64,000 nt of DNA, from NCBI GenBank assembly GCA_963920635.1, contig OY987303.1:19942175-20006174 (forward strand), given 5' to 3'. The DNA comes from Pseudeuparius sepicola (Eukaryota > Arthropoda > Insecta > Coleoptera > Anthribidae). Positions 28,676 through 41,483 of this stretch are shown piece after piece. The notes beneath the pieces are model-generated. The model saw only the letters and a list, made by a program, of their open reading frames with translations, did no database searches and had not been told where the DNA came from. How positions within the stretch are numbered: position 1 is the first letter of the stretch; the number at the start of each line of letters is the position of its first letter. Position numbers and translations under genes: made by a program.

Positions 28676-29338
28676 TAAATAAAAGCTTTTAAAAAACACC
28701 GCACGGCAGATCTTGGGGGGGGGGCTATAGCCCCCAATGCCTCCCCTGGTTACGCCACTGTTTGTTTGACCTCCAGACGCCATTTTGGACCAAATCAGCT
28801 GTTTTGTTGGACTGCCCTATTCTGACCTACATAGTAATTGACACAAAATCTTTTTTATATAAAATATACTGGGAATCCATCATAAAAATAATAGTTTTCA
28901 AGTTTTGGGAACGTCAGTATTTATTTTGTTCTTAATTTATTTGGTTTGATGCTTACACGTGTTACGTGTCTCGATCTATTTAAGATCATCAGAGCATTCG
29001 TTACAATTATTATGTTGTTAAACTGAAATATAAACATTTAAAAGATTACAAACAGTTTAAAAATTGTTATATCTGTATGATCAGATTTTTGTTAATATTC
29101 TTTTCAGTTTTAAAATGCTTTTAAAGTTATTGTACTTTTTCCACTTTTGTTCTTTGTCATAATTTCTTTATTGTTGAGCGCATTGTTTTGATTTGTGGAT
29201 TCAATTTTCTTAAAATTGGTCATGCCCACGTTTTAACTAAATATCTTAATAAAAACCAGGCATTTATCTCACTTATTTACTTCGATTATAGCAAAAATAA
29301 GGTGAAAAATCGCAAACAAATCTCAACTCCTAAACTAA
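28676..29338. other. Noncoding stretch with an hAT-like end
   Basis: At 28716-28768 a G-run and C-run lead to GGTTACGCCACTG, which resembles the right end of an hAT element whose left end I could not place. The remainder is AT-rich with no gene. Confidence 0.4.
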
Positions 29339-29875
29339 AAAAAAAAACGATTAGTGACCGGCAGAAAGTTGAAAAAAAAACGATTAGTGACCGGCAGAAA
29401 GTTGGACATAAAAATTTAATATTTTTAAACTCTGGTTTCGATTAATTTAAATTTCTAGCTGCAAATCGAACAAAATTAAAGTTTAGTAGCAAATTCATAT
29501 TTATGTTATCCGATGACAAGTTGCGCTTACGATATTTTGTTTTTGTGTAATACACATGGTGGTCGAAAAAAATACAAAAAAGTTAAATTTCTTTCTTTTA
29601 CTAGGTGACTCTGACTTTAAATCTCACATCCATCTTTGATTCCAAACAACTTTTGTAAGTAACTTTTTACCGTATTTTAAAAAATAAGGGTACTTTACTC
29701 TTGAGTTATTTTGACATTTTTGAATCTACCTCGTATCCAAAAAGAGAGATATAAATTTTGATATGTGCGTTTTGAGTTTGAAATGATGCACCAACTTTTA
29801 TCAAGAATAAGATTTTCTGGGAAATTAATAATAAAAAAGTTTTCCATCTGTGTCCAACTTTCTGCCGGTCACTGT
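29339..29875 (+). mobile_element. Mariner-type MITE, copy B, with duplicated left end
   Basis: The element runs from AGTGACCGGCAGAAAGTTGG at 29385 to CCAACTTTCTGCCGGTCACT at 29855-29874, and aligns with the copy at 48777-49254 through the interior (CTCTGGTTTCGATTAATTTA; AAAATAAGGGTACTTTACTC). A 32-bp segment containing the terminal repeat (AACGATTAGTGACCGGCAGA) is tandemly duplicated at 29339-29403. The left border reads TTAGTGACC rather than TACAGTGACC, so the TA duplication is altered. Confidence 0.85.
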
Positions 29876-30372
29876 CTATGGGGGTGATTTGTATTCTCCG
29901 AGGGGTGCTCTAGGTACCCCTGCGCCACCTCTTGTCACTATTTTCGGACATCATTTATAAGAATAAAGAAAATAAAAATTATTTAATAAATTTAAATGTT
30001 TTTCACATATCTCCTACTCCTGTTTCTGAGCGTAAATGTGACCCGCCAGAGATAATATGTATAATGTATAATTCTGACACAAAAATGATATAATTCTGAG
30101 AGATACTAAATTTATGACACAACAATATTATTTTATTCTAATTTACATACAGACAAGTCTTAACGGTATGATGTCCCAAAAAAATCAACGGCATTTTTAC
30201 AAAATTAGACACTCAACTACATTGATAAAAAACTGGAATAGAAACAAAAACAATTTAAAATTCATTAAATTACTTATACTTACTTGACCCAACAGGTCAC
30301 CCTCAAATTCTTAGCAGACCTGGGGAACCAATCACCTCCTTCTATAAAGGTCCCACAATTAGGTACTGTATG
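29876..30372. other. Noncoding stretch
   Basis: An hAT-like end with a hairpin (GGGGTGCTCTAGGTACCCCT, 29901-29920) is followed by AT-rich sequence without a gene. Confidence 0.4.
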
Positions 30373-30802
30373 TCACTAATTTTTATATTTTTTTATATAT
30401 TTCTATTCCTGGGTGTCAACCATTTAAATCAAAATGTTTATAATATTTTAAAAATATAAAGAATTGTAACATTAAACCAACCTACTTTATAACGTTATGG
30501 TTTGTAAGTATATTTCTTGAAAATAATTACTGTATAAAAAATTTTAAAATGTTGTATAGTATTGTAGTAATTTTAGTATGTTTATTTTTAGCACCTTATA
30601 ATTATTAATATATAAAAAAATGTTTTGCTCTGATGAAGATAATTGTATTGATCAAAACATAATAATATGTTAGTAATACTTCAGAAAAATGGAAAAATAA
30701 AAAAAAATTAAATAAAAATTTTATATGGTAATAACACACGAGTACATGATTTAAATGGTTGACACCCAGGAATAGAAATATATAAAAAATAATAATTTTG
30801 AC
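30373..30802. mobile_element. TIR element, 43-bp terminal repeats
   Basis: TATTCCTGGGTGTCAACCAT at 30404 mirrors ATGGTTGACACCCAGGAATA at 30756, with pairing extended outward through AT-rich sequence to about 30373 and 30802. The interior is AT-rich and noncoding. Confidence 0.8.
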
Positions 30803-31151
30803 AACCAGGACAATATACAAACTAATACCAATTTTTATAAGTTGGCACCGGTGATATTTTGAACTAGAGTTGTCAAGAATTGATAAATTGATAATGGGGC
30901 TGCATACACATCGGATTTGTAATTCTATAATATATATGGGCCAGATCGGCGCTGAGATCTATGTCCTGGGCAATTGCCTTGGAACGACATAATCGACGAG
31001 AAACCGCTTCAATTCATCCTAAAACAATTGACCGGGATCAGTCGGCATTGAGATTGTAGACTTGCTATTATACAAGAAGGTAGCGCCTCTTATTCCTCAC
31101 GCAATGCCATGACTTAGTAATAATCACATTTACCACTTTACTAATTTGTTT
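30803..31151. other. Noncoding stretch of mixed composition
   Basis: Moderately GC-rich sequence at 30940-31100, unique in the window, with no open frame of note. Confidence 0.35.
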
Positions 31152-31448
31152 TCACATTTCACAATAATATCTACTTTCACGACACAGATCACCACTTCTT
31201 AGCAACGCAACTTTTTCATAGAAGTTGTTCGAAATGTTGTCCTCCATTCCTAATACAAGTTTCAACTCATCGCTGCATAGATTTTTTATTTTAGCTAATG
31301 AATCGTGGCTATTTTTTATTTGGTTCACAGCTGCTTCTACAGGAGCTCGTCGAGTGGCAACAGTGTCCAAAAACCTATTATCGATTTTACACACACACGA
31401 ATCCTTAAATAGATAGAAATTAACATTAAACTCTGTTCTTTTGAGCAT
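31152..31448 (-). CDS. Unidentified candidate exon
   Basis: A 98-codon minus-strand frame runs from 31448 to the stop at 31152. I do not recognise the family. From about residue 20 it reads like a soluble, mixed-charge helical protein (NRFLDTVATRRAPVEAAVNQ, HDSLAKIKNLCSDELKLVLG, EDNISNNFYEKVALLRSGD), with amino-acid usage much less AT-driven than other frames here. A possible acceptor is TCTATCTATTTAAG at about 31405-31418, which would drop the first residues. It could be the last exon of a host gene or a piece of an unrecognised transposon. Upstream exons were not identified. Confidence 0.3.
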   Translation of the reverse strand: MLKRTEFNVNFYLFKDSCVCKIDNRFLDTVATRRAPVEAAVNQIKNSHDSLAKIKNLCSDELKLVLGMEDNISNNFYEKVALLRSGDLCRESRYYCEM

Positions 31449-34338
31449 AGAAAAAGGCTATACTTAGTTATAGTTTCTGTGTTTGAAGTTAAGTTAGAGC
31501 CACAGACACAGAGATCGAATATCAAGGTTAAAGTTAGGCACCTGTCACAAGGTCTGACATTTCTGCCGGACATGCCAAATACGTCCCTGTATATAGGGGC
31601 CCAAAACATTGCTACCAACCTTGTATTACCAAATTAAGAAAATTCATTTATAGTGCACAATTAAAGACCGTTTTTAGATTACCTAATAACACTCCGGTTG
31701 TAATAATGGTTGTAGAAAAACGGGGGGGGGGCGGTCGCCTTCCCGCCCTCCCCCTCTGTATCCGCCACTGGCAGAATGCGCATATTTTTGTTATAGTTAA
31801 AGGCCACTTAGTTAAATAGCGACTCAATACAATAGGTTTGTGATAATATTAGATAATAATATTATATTATTATAGCAAGAGATTTCCACAATTAGGCGCC
31901 GACAGAAACCGTATGTCGCGAAAGACAGTAACATATTGCACAGACATTCACTGTTTCCATTTTGCATTTATTTAATCAATAATGTTTATGAAAGATATAG
32001 TAGGTTCATTGATACCTACATGTTTCTATAATAGGTATTAGGCCTATAAATTTTGTAAATTCGTGAACATTATACCTACCTACAATCTACATGTTGGTGC
32101 GATCATCATAAAACTTGTTAAAAGTTCCATTTCACTACTTAAAACACAACAATTATGTATAATAGAGGCATTAAACTCTTTCAAAACCCTTTTAAAGATA
32201 CCCACAGTAGGGCTTCCGTTTCTTTCATGTCACAATCCAGCCAGACCACCGACAAACGCAAATTGTTTGCTTATTTGTGTTACACAAAGAGAATTACAAG
32301 CGTACACCTACACCGGGCTAGGAGAGACTTTGGGCCGTAGATTAGCCTGCGGAAGGTACAAAGGGCCAAACTACCCGCAATTACGGAAATTTGCTTGAGC
32401 TCGGTTCGCGGCAAAGGCAAAAGCCAAGTAAATCGGATTTCGCACACAGTCGGTAGTCGAATATCCAAATCTTGCTGGTTTCCGAAAAAGGATTTGTGAA
32501 ATTGGCGACAAATGCCAATTTTGTTCTTTTCGTGATGATACCTACCTACCAATACCTCGGAAACAGTAGGTATAATATGCAGTATTTAACAACTTATACT
32601 CGTTTCAGATTCTCATACAATGCCAGTCGTTTCAAGTATTATTTGTAGGTGTATGTTTCTAACTACTTACAATCATGTTGATAGGAGCTGTAGCTGTATA
32701 TGTACAATAAATCTATAAGTACACCTTTTATTAATTAATAATAAATTAACCAATAATTATTATTATTGTACTTTAGATATAAATGAGTCTTGTTTCTTCA
32801 AACCAATTTCGCATTTTTACTAATTTGTTTGCATCAAATTAACTTTGGCTACTTCGCCCATATATCGACATATCACGCTTTATTACGTGTTGCTTCATTG
32901 CAATTCATGACTGCAATTTCTAATGACAATTAACAATCTAATTTGGAATTCTCGTACAGTTGCAGCCAGTAAATTTTTGTCAGATCTGTGGGCGAATTTT
33001 ATAAGATTTTCACAATTTATTTGAATTTATAATAGGTAAATTGATCAAAATAAGAAACATTTGCGAATGTTTCTACAGGGTATTACCGTTGAGTAAAGGA
33101 ATATCTCTTCACTCAACGGTATAACTTAGGTTAGAAAATACATTTTAACTGGCGATACGTTCAGACTCCAAAAGCACGCCCATCAAGTATTTTTTAATGT
33201 GCAGAAAATAAAAAGTTATGGCCTTTCAAACATTTTCCCGAATTTTGGAAATAGTTTGATAGCTTCGATGACCGACAGGGAAGTTCAAATCAGCAGCATT
33301 AAAAAAGTTCCTAAATATAAGAGCATTTGTGTCATATATTTGGTGATTTAAAAAAAAAAACAAAAAATAAACTTTTTGGGGTCGATAGGTACCTACCGCT
33401 AGTTTAAATTTATTTACTAACCAAAGTTACACCCTGTATCTTTAAAAAGGTATTACCCTCCGATCTTGATCGGAGGTATTACCTAAGCTAGTAGCAACTG
33501 ACAATAACAACTAACTATTTAAATACGGCAATTTATCAAAATCGAATCATCTTGGCTACTGATCTTTGTTGTACTGAGCTATAGGTATGGGTACAGCCAG
33601 GATATTTTCCAAGGGGCACTCAACTTAAATTCTCATTACATGTTTTATTACCTACATTACTGAAAAAATAAAGTACAAATCGGAGAGCAGGATAGTCAGA
33701 CTCACTATGGCATTATGCAGGGAGCTTCAAAATTCAGTCGACAAAAACTGTTTCTTCAGTAAATTGCAAACAAACAAATTTCTATAAGATAAGAAAATGC
33801 TTAATGGTGTACTTCAGTGCGGTGCATGTAGAAATTTATTTCAAAGTAATGCCTAAAATTGGTAAGTTTTTAAAGAGGTAATTAAAAAAACTTATTCGCT
33901 CACTAAAATGCACAAACGAAATAATTTTAGGAACTCGAAGCAGAATATTTTCAAATTGAAAATGTGTTATGGGGCGGGGGAGCTCGGTTTTATACAGTGC
34001 ATCTCAGATTTGACCCTCACCATTGGGATCTCGGTAACTAATGGGGAAAGTTTTAGAGAATTTTATGGCCAATGTGAAGCTGCTGAGAAATCAAGGGTAA
34101 CTGCAATCGTTTTCGAGTTATTTCCAAAAAACTGAATTTTCTATTTTCGTTTTGGTCAAATATCTTAGAAACGGATGGTTATGCGAGACAGGGATTTGAC
34201 TTTAGTAATTAAGTTTTATCCAAACTTTTTAACGGCAATGACAATTTTTTTAAAGTTTTCGTTTTCGAGGTATGTCATGCAACTGTTGATTTTCTTATGG
34301 ATGCCATCTTGGATTTGTAAAAATTTGATATAGACGAA
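31449..34338. other. Noncoding stretch
   Basis: No gene is supported. Items seen are a G-run/C-run hAT-like end (31718-31768, ending CCGCCACTG), a less AT-rich single-copy block at 32190-32460, a hairpin at about 33082-33121 (ACCGTTGAGT pairing ACTCAACGGT) and a palindrome in an 8-bp direct repeat at 33450-33483. Near 34140-34330 is sequence related to 3540-3720 (shared TTTTCTTATGG...GCCAT), an undefined repeat. Confidence 0.4.
33450..33483. repeat. 18-bp palindrome inside an 8-bp direct repeat
   Basis: GTATTACC (33450-33457) and GTATTACC (33476-33483) flank CTCCGATCTTGATCGGAG, a perfect inverted repeat apart from its central TT. The layout is that of a target-site duplication around fused element tips, or of an excision footprint. 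Confidence 0.6.
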
Positions 34339-34600
34339 GCTACACATAGACTTTCAGAACCATTGTTCAAATTTTCGCACGCTACACCAAATATTTTGCA
34401 TAAAATTTTATATAAAAACTAATAATTAACTAAATTAAAGTACTTATACCTCAACTTAGTATCTACTCCTAAGAATTGTACGACATTACAATTTATCTGT
34501 TTTAATTTTTGTTTTTTCTCTCCAAAATTAAAGTTTGAAAGTTGGTGTAGCGGTAGCAGGATTTTTGCGGGCGGTTTCAATAATGCTTTCGACTATATGT
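34339..34600 (-). repeat. Dispersed 250-bp repeat family, copy 2
   Basis: This is a reverse-orientation relative of 13131-13375 and 38637-38880; in reverse complement it reads TTTATATAAAATTTTATGCA and ATATTTGGTGTAGCG in the expected order. Ends are not defined. Confidence 0.7.
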
Positions 34601-34691
34601 AGGCTCCTTTAATCTATGTTTATAGTGAAAAATCGTATATGTACAATTGCTATTATTTATACATTATATTATATCAAAGGAATACCTACTA

Positions 34692-34898
34692 TACAGTGAC
34701 AGAAAGAGTTTATTACACTCTGAGATAGACAGTTTTTCTTACAGTGAGTTAGAACAATATGGAATGATGAACATAACTACTGACAGTGTTGTTATGTAGC
34801 TGTTAGTTGTGTCCATCATCACATAATATTGTTCCTATTCAATGTAAGAAAAATTGTCTGCCTCAGAGTGTGTATAATAAACTCTTTGCGCCACTTTA
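34692..34898. mobile_element. Mariner-type MITE, 203 bp, TA flanked
   Basis: The element begins CAGTGACAGAAAGAGTTTAT at 34694 and ends ATAAACTCTTTGCGCCACTT at 34896, with TA on both sides. Inner complementarity continues (TTACACTCTGAG against CTCAGAGTGTG; ACAGTTTTTCTTACA against TGTAAGAAAAATTGT), so it folds almost end to end. Its CAGTGAC tips match the mariner-type MITEs at 29385 and 48777 but the interior differs. Confidence 0.85.
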
Positions 34899-35196
34899 GT
34901 ATTCGTGTTGTTTTTGATGGAATAGTAAGTAATTATTGCAATAGTTGATAAGAGTGTCCATTATAGGAAGTTATTAATATGAAGGAATATAGAAGAATCT
35001 TATATGTCTTTATTATCTTATAAAAACTTCACAAAAAATCACAATGGGTCAAATTTGGGACACACTGTAGACAGAAAAACATATCTAACAAATAACAAAT
35101 GTCGTTATTTGAAATAACGAAATAAAGTAATTATGATTTATTATATTACGTATTCTCTGTTTTCTATATTTCATTAGTTATTATCACAGTGACGTA
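34899..35196. other. Noncoding stretch
   Basis: AT-rich, no feature recognised. Confidence 0.4.
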
Positions 35197-36700
35197 TACA
35201 GGGTGGCCCACCACGAACTGCATCGATCTATATATGGAAAGCTAAAAGTAGGAAAATTCTGAAAATTTGGCACGTTACCAATGCCGATTGGCGCTGCTCA
35301 ACTAAAATATTTTGGCGAATCTGGCACTTCCGGTTATACCGGAAGTCGATATCAACTTTCTTTTCTCAAATGGAACACCCTGTATATTATTGCATTTTTG
35401 GATTCTAGGCATCATTTTGGAACAAAAACATGCAACATGTCCTATGTCTAAATCCAACCGTTTTTGAGATATATCAGGTGCAGGCCTAAAGTCAATTAGC
35501 AATTTATACGAGGAAACCGCGAAATTTCAAAACGAATTTTTGGCATCGTGTAACAGAAGCCCTGACCTAGTGATCTCCGCTGAGAAATAAATCCATTCTT
35601 ATACATTGTATTCACTAAATATGAATAAAAATTCATTAAAAATGTGCTTAAATCTCTAATTTTTTTTTAATGCGATCTTATTCAACACTAAAAATGATGA
35701 CAACTTTGTGTAAGGTTTCCTATACCTAAATGCAGTAATTTTCGATTAATTTACGAAAAACCCACTTTTCGCCCATAAAATGCGGGGTTTGCTTAACGCT
35801 TGGAAAATCATATTAGCCGTGGACGTTGAAAAGACAATCGGGGCTGAGGAAATGTCACTTGGTTTATAAATTATTGTCAACAATAATGCCGGCGCGCTCA
35901 AATTATACAAACGAAGATTATTTAAATTTGTTTATTATCTACGGAGAATGCAACAAAGTAATATCAAGAACGTGCTATACATATTTTTCATTTGTGTAAT
36001 TTAAGCGCGCCGGCATTATTGTTTTGTCTTTTCAACGTCCACGGCTAATATGATTTTCCAAGCGTTAAGCAAACCCCGCATTTTATGAGCGAAAAGTGGG
36101 TTTTTCGTAAATTAATCGAAAATTACTGCATTTAGATATAGGAAACCTTACACAAAGTTGTCATCATTTTTAGTGGTGAATAAGATCGCATTAAAAAAAT
36201 GGGGGTTTCCATTTGAAAATTTCGAGATTGAAGCATATTTTGAATGTAATTTTTATTCATATTTTGTGAAGACCCCGTATAAGAACGGATTTATTTCTCA
36301 GCAGAGATCACTAGGTCAGGGCATCTGTTACACGATTCCAAAAATTCGTTTTGAAATTTCGCGGTTTCCTCGTATAAATTGCTAATTGACTTTAGGTCTG
36401 CACCTGTAATTTTTTTCGGAAAAATGCAAATATCTCAAAAACGGTTGGATTTAGACCTAGGATATGTTGAATGTTTTTGTTACAAAATGATGCCTAGAAT
36501 CCAAAAATGCAATAATATACAGGGTGTTCCATTTGAGATAAGAAAGTTGATATCGACTTCCGGTATAACCGGAAGATTCACCAAAATATTTTAGTTGAGC
36601 AGCGCCCATCGGCATTGGTGAAGTGCCAAATTTTCAGAATTTTCCTACTTTTAGTTTTCCATATATAGATCGATGCAGTTCGTGGTGGGCCACCCTGTAG
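35197..36700. repeat. Long inverted repeat (1.5 kb) with TACAGGGTGG ends
   Basis: TACAGGGTGGCCCACCACGA at 35197 mirrors TCGTGGTGGGCCACCCTGTA ending at 36699. Pairing continues (CGACTTCCGGTATAACCGGA; GAAATTTCAAAACGAATTTT; AATGCCGGCGCGC) to a centre near 35948. Arms are about 690 bp. The frames at 35502-35302 and 36379-36594 are mirror images in the two arms, not genes. The termini resemble Tc1/mariner-type foldback elements. Confidence 0.9.
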
Positions 36701-38101
36701 AGCTTCCTTCCATGGAATCAGTTGCATAGCCTGTCATTTGGAACGACAGATTTAGTAGCAGTACAATTAATAAAAAAGGCGAAACAATTTAAATGAATGA
36801 AAAAACTCGAAGTAAAGTACCTATATAACGAGCAAAAAATATCCCGTAAATCAAATGTAGCTATTTTTTTCTTGGTCTTATTTCTTTAGATTTTGCTATT
36901 TTATTTTGAAAAACATAAATGTAAAATTATTTTTTTGACAAATAATGTCATTCAAATTCATCAACAGAATTCTGTCTGTCAACGTAACAAAACAAAAATT
37001 ATCAACAAGTTGAACATCCTATTGAAACAATAAGTTAGGTACACAAATTGCCGATATAATTGAAGTGGCTAGTTTTAAATTTTTGAACACAAAAGTTCTC
37101 ACTAGAAATATCTGGGGATTATAGCCCCCTCCCGACGCTACGCCACTGCATGGAATGTTACGAAGGTCTATAAATACTACACACAAGGCACTTTAAGCAT
37201 CCCATTATGGAGGTATATTTCAACCAAATAAGTATCTGCAGATCAATTGTAACACCAAAAACAATAAAAACCCACAAAAGCTTCAAATTCATCATCAAAT
37301 ATAGGTACCCCGCCACCAGTAAAACAACACCACTTTTGTCTATTCGCCAATACGCCTAGTGTTAGTGTTTGCATACGCCTGTTCCGTGGCCCACGCGAAA
37401 AATCCCCGATATTTTCCATTATCCCGACTTCAAAGGATTACAATCGGATTATCGTGGGGGGCGCCGCGCGTCTGGGGGTATTGATTGAGCCCCCTCCCCA
37501 CTCCCCCCTCGGTCGCCCCCGGGGCGTCCGTGCTCACTTACTGGGCTGCCTCTAATGTCGTTTGTTTGTTGACACTTCTGATTCTTCTCCCCCGACGGCC
37601 AGCGGCGTGCGCGGCCGTGCCAAACCAACAAACAGATTAGGAGCGGGTTAGAAACACGTCAGAAGAGCGCGGAGCATGGCCCTCTGAGATTTGTGGTGTC
37701 AGAAAATATACTAAATAACTATTTTCAAATGCCAGCTGCAGTTTGATGATGTCGGATGGCTAGCGCATATTGAAAACAACCTAGTTAGCGTTCGTTTCAT
37801 TTTGATTTATTGCTTGTGAAGACAACAATATTCAAATTCATTTCATTTAATATAGGTATAAACAGTTTAAATAATGTAACACATTGATTGTTGTCAAACC
37901 AGAATCTTCAAAATCAATTTCATAAGAACTTCATCTGGTTCAAAACATAGTTTGCTGTTTAAAAGTCCCTCCACTATTTTTTTCTATGAATAAAGTGTTT
38001 ATAAGTCGATTAATTTGACAACTTACAACTTCTATAGTTAAATTTGTATCTGATGTATATCAGAGACCGTAAAGTAAAAAAAATAATATTGCTCAGTATC
38101 T

Positions 38102-38141
<40 letters not shown>

Positions 38142-38636
38142 GTCAGATGATAACAGCCGCGTTCCTTTTGCCCCTACACTGAGAACTTTAGCTCAGTTAT
38201 TAGCCGAGCCACTCAGTTTGTTTTTTCCTGTCAAAGGCTCATCTTGTGAAAGGGTCATTTTTCCCACCACCAAACTGAGCCAATATATACACATTCTCAT
38301 TTGTAAAAGGAACTCTCACCAACTGAGATAAAGTAACAATTCTTAAGAAAAGTGTCGAATTATTGTCAGTACTCCCATGACGTCATCCAGAATGTTCTCT
38401 CTCTCTCTTTATCTGAACAAGAGACAACCTTTGTATACCTTATACCTACCTATATCTTATTCGCATCAAACGCAGTTAGCCCTTTTTGATATTATTTAAT
38501 TATTTTTACATTTCTTTACATTTTCCGCCACTCTCTCACCCTTTCTCTAAAGGAATCCTAAGCAAAGCAAGTGCTGAATGGTACACAAACATCAAAATAT
38601 GAGAGAATTCTCTTAGGCATAGATTAAAGGAAATGT
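36701..38636. other. Noncoding stretch with a CpG-rich block and a microsatellite
   Basis: A lone hAT-like end (GCTACGCCACTG) lies at 37137-37148. Segment 37330-37680 is GC- and CpG-rich and single copy here; on the minus strand it contains CCCA|GTAAGTGAG near 37535, which could be a splice donor of an untranslated exon, but nothing confirms this. A (GA)n tract is at 38104-38137. Confidence 0.4.
38104..38137. repeat. (GA)n microsatellite
   Basis: About 17 uninterrupted GA units. A shorter CT tract at about 38398-38408 is in the complementary orientation. Confidence 0.95.
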
Positions 38637-38880
38637 AGATAGTCAGAGGCATTGTTTAAACCATCTGCAAAAAAATCCTGACACACGAACATTCAAACTT
38701 TAACTTTGGAACAGAAACAAATGAAAACCGATAAATTGTATATTTTACAATTCTTAGGACTTGACACTAAGTTGAGGTATTTTAATTTAGTTATTAGTTT
38801 TTATATAAAATTGTATGCAAAATAATTAGTGCGTCTCGTAGAAATTTCAATAATGGCTCTAAAAGTCTATAGATGTAGTT
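38637..38880 (+). repeat. Dispersed 250-bp repeat family, copy 3
   Basis: It begins AGATAGTCAGAGGCATTGTT, identical to the start of copy 1 at 13131, and follows it through AACTTTGGAACAGAAACAAA and TTAGTTATTAGTTTTTATAT. Confidence 0.75.
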
Positions 38881-40611
38881 GACTTTTCTTTCTAAGTCTT
38901 ATTAAGGCACAATATATACGTTTTTCAATTTAACAGGTTTATTTTTGAGGTTTTCTTTACAATGTACAGAATTGATCTGTAAGCAAATTCTATCAACTAA
39001 ACGCATATATGATTTATACCCATCCTAGAACTTAGGATAGGTATGAAATCGAAATCAACCAATCACAGTCAAGCTTTCTCCGGCAAAGTGTCGACGTTTT
39101 GAAAAATCATGCAATCTTTCAATTAAATTTATTTCAAAACTTCAGTGTTATCTATCAAATTACCTATTTTCGCCTTTTGTCGAAATATTAATTTTAGTTA
39201 ATTTTTCCGTTTCCTTCTCGACGTGACGCCACTGTAAGCATAAAAAAGCGTAGCAGAGTAGCGGGGAGCGTTTTTCCGATACGTCTTCAGGCGCTGCCGG
39301 TATGGGGGGACACAGAATAAATTTGAATTTTTGAGAGGAAACAATCGTCTACTTCGGATGTTGGAGGACATGGCACGAAAAGAGCTTAAAAAGAAAATAT
39401 GAAAAGGGAAAACGTCCGGATACGTAACACTAGATAGCATTTTCAACAGTTGTTGGTGACTTGACAACTGTATAACCAGACAGTTTCATACCTACCTATT
39501 ATTTCTGTCATCAGGGATCAGATAGTAGCCTCAAAATATTCCATTCGATTTTTAACAAACCTAAAGAAACTGACCTGATAAAAGTTATATTTTTATAGAT
39601 GGCATTGCTTGACAATTATTACTAAATATGACTTAACTGTTACGATGATTATATTCAAAATTCCATCTGCCCCCACTTGTACCTATCTACTCAACTTCCA
39701 ATGAAATTTTCAAAGTTCTTCACGACTGAAAAGAGCTGTATACCGCCATTTAACTTTGTCCACAGCTGTTTTTTTAAACAATAGGTATACGTTTCAACCA
39801 CCCTGTTGACCCGAGAGCTGTGACAATGACCGAAACTTCGGCTGTGCTTTTCGACAGCACTCGACTTGTCACACAATAACGTTAATATTGACGTATCAAT
39901 GCCGAGGGTGGGGCCGCGCGCTGGGGTACGTATCGGTTATGAAATATGGCAACCCTTGTATAAATTAGAGGATTGTTCAGCTAATAATGCGTCACTAAAC
40001 GATTTTTCCCCTGAAGGGAAGTGCATGCACGGGGCTGAAGAGACTAGGGCTGAGAGGGGCGGGGCAAAACTATAGTCCCCGTTTTCGAAAAGGTGGGCTA
40101 ACGGGATTGATGCTATGGATAAGTTTTATGTTATTTGTTGATGGGGTGCTTTAAATTTATGTGAACCGCCATAGGAAGGTTTATTTAGGATTAAATTATT
40201 CCAAAGATTCGGCCGACAAAATTGCATAAAGGTTATCGTTAAAACACGTCACGTGACTGATTCATTCACGTAAACGATTTCGTTGCTATGGCAGCCAACT
40301 TTGTTTTACAAATGGTATAATACTTATAATCTTTGCGTTTTTTGAAAGACCGTTCCTTTCTAGATACGACAGTATCTAATATTTAATGGAGTTCTATAAA
40401 AGAAAAAAAAACGAGACAAAATTAACTCTTCTAAAAATCACCTCCCTCGATTGGACTTCATCAGTCCAGTTCTTATGAAGTTAGCCATTTAAATGAAATG
40501 TCAATATCTAGAATGTTATCTACAAAGACAGGCACAAATTTAGAAGAACTGACAGCTAAACTTACTGGAGAGTCAAGAATGACATTGGCTTCCACTTTAA
40601 TATTGTGTCAT
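38881..40611. other. Noncoding stretch
   Basis: AT-rich with a lone GACGCCACTG hAT-like end at about 39226-39235 and a less AT-rich part at 39880-40090. Open frames on either strand have no family signature. Confidence 0.4.
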
Positions 40612-41483
40612 TATTATCTGAGAGCCGGCCGCATGATATCAACTCTCATAAAATAAAATGTAGACAGTATATTTCTTTACTTGAAGCGAGTAGGTTGCAT
40701 CAATTAATGTGGACCCGACCATTGTTATTTAAAGAACTTGTGGTTAATTTTTAGGCAAATCTACTTTCATATGATTATAGAACCAAATAGGAAAGGAGGC
40801 CAAAGGAGCATCAATAAAAAAGGATCCCTTGGTCCTTTAGAAATCCCATAGGAGTAATTTTCGGCGAAAAAACGACCAACGCAGGTGGGACGCATCTTTT
40901 TTACATGATTGGTCGGCATTTCCCGTCACCTAAAAGCCAAAGTTATTTCGGCTCGGGGCTCTGGGGTCGGAATTTTTAAAGCTTCCCTCAAGTCTTCAGC
41001 TGAGGTGCAGATACTTCCGGTGCCCCAGAAAAATAAAAAATGAGAAAAAACACGCAATTTCTAAGAGCGGTTGCTCAGGATTTCCCGTCAATTTCGCTAA
41101 TTCTACAGCCGCCCGGTTTCTCATCGAAACTTGAGAATCGGGTGTCGGGCAATTTGGTTAAATATCGGATTTTCGAGGTTTCCTTCGGTACTGGAGGAAA
41201 GTACCTACAAGACCCAATTAAGAAATTTACAACCTCCTTCGATTTTTAGAACGGCACTTTTTGAATTTATCAAAAGAGTTTTGCGAAAAAGTAGTAAATA
41301 TCTTCGTGGGACGAGTGGTACCTATTAAAAAATTAAAAATTAACCACAACTTCTTTAAATAACAATGATCGGGCCCATATTATCTGAGGCAACCTACTCG
41401 CTTCAAGTAAAGAAATATAGAATAGAATAGAACTTTATTAACTAGTTTGTACAATAGTACAATTTAGTACGTCATTATGCACA

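Noticed and set aside
35302..36594. Frames sharing SQKRLDLD and RKLISTSGITG in two places
   Set aside because: They are mirror images in the two arms of the 35197-36700 inverted repeat, so the similarity reflects the repeat.
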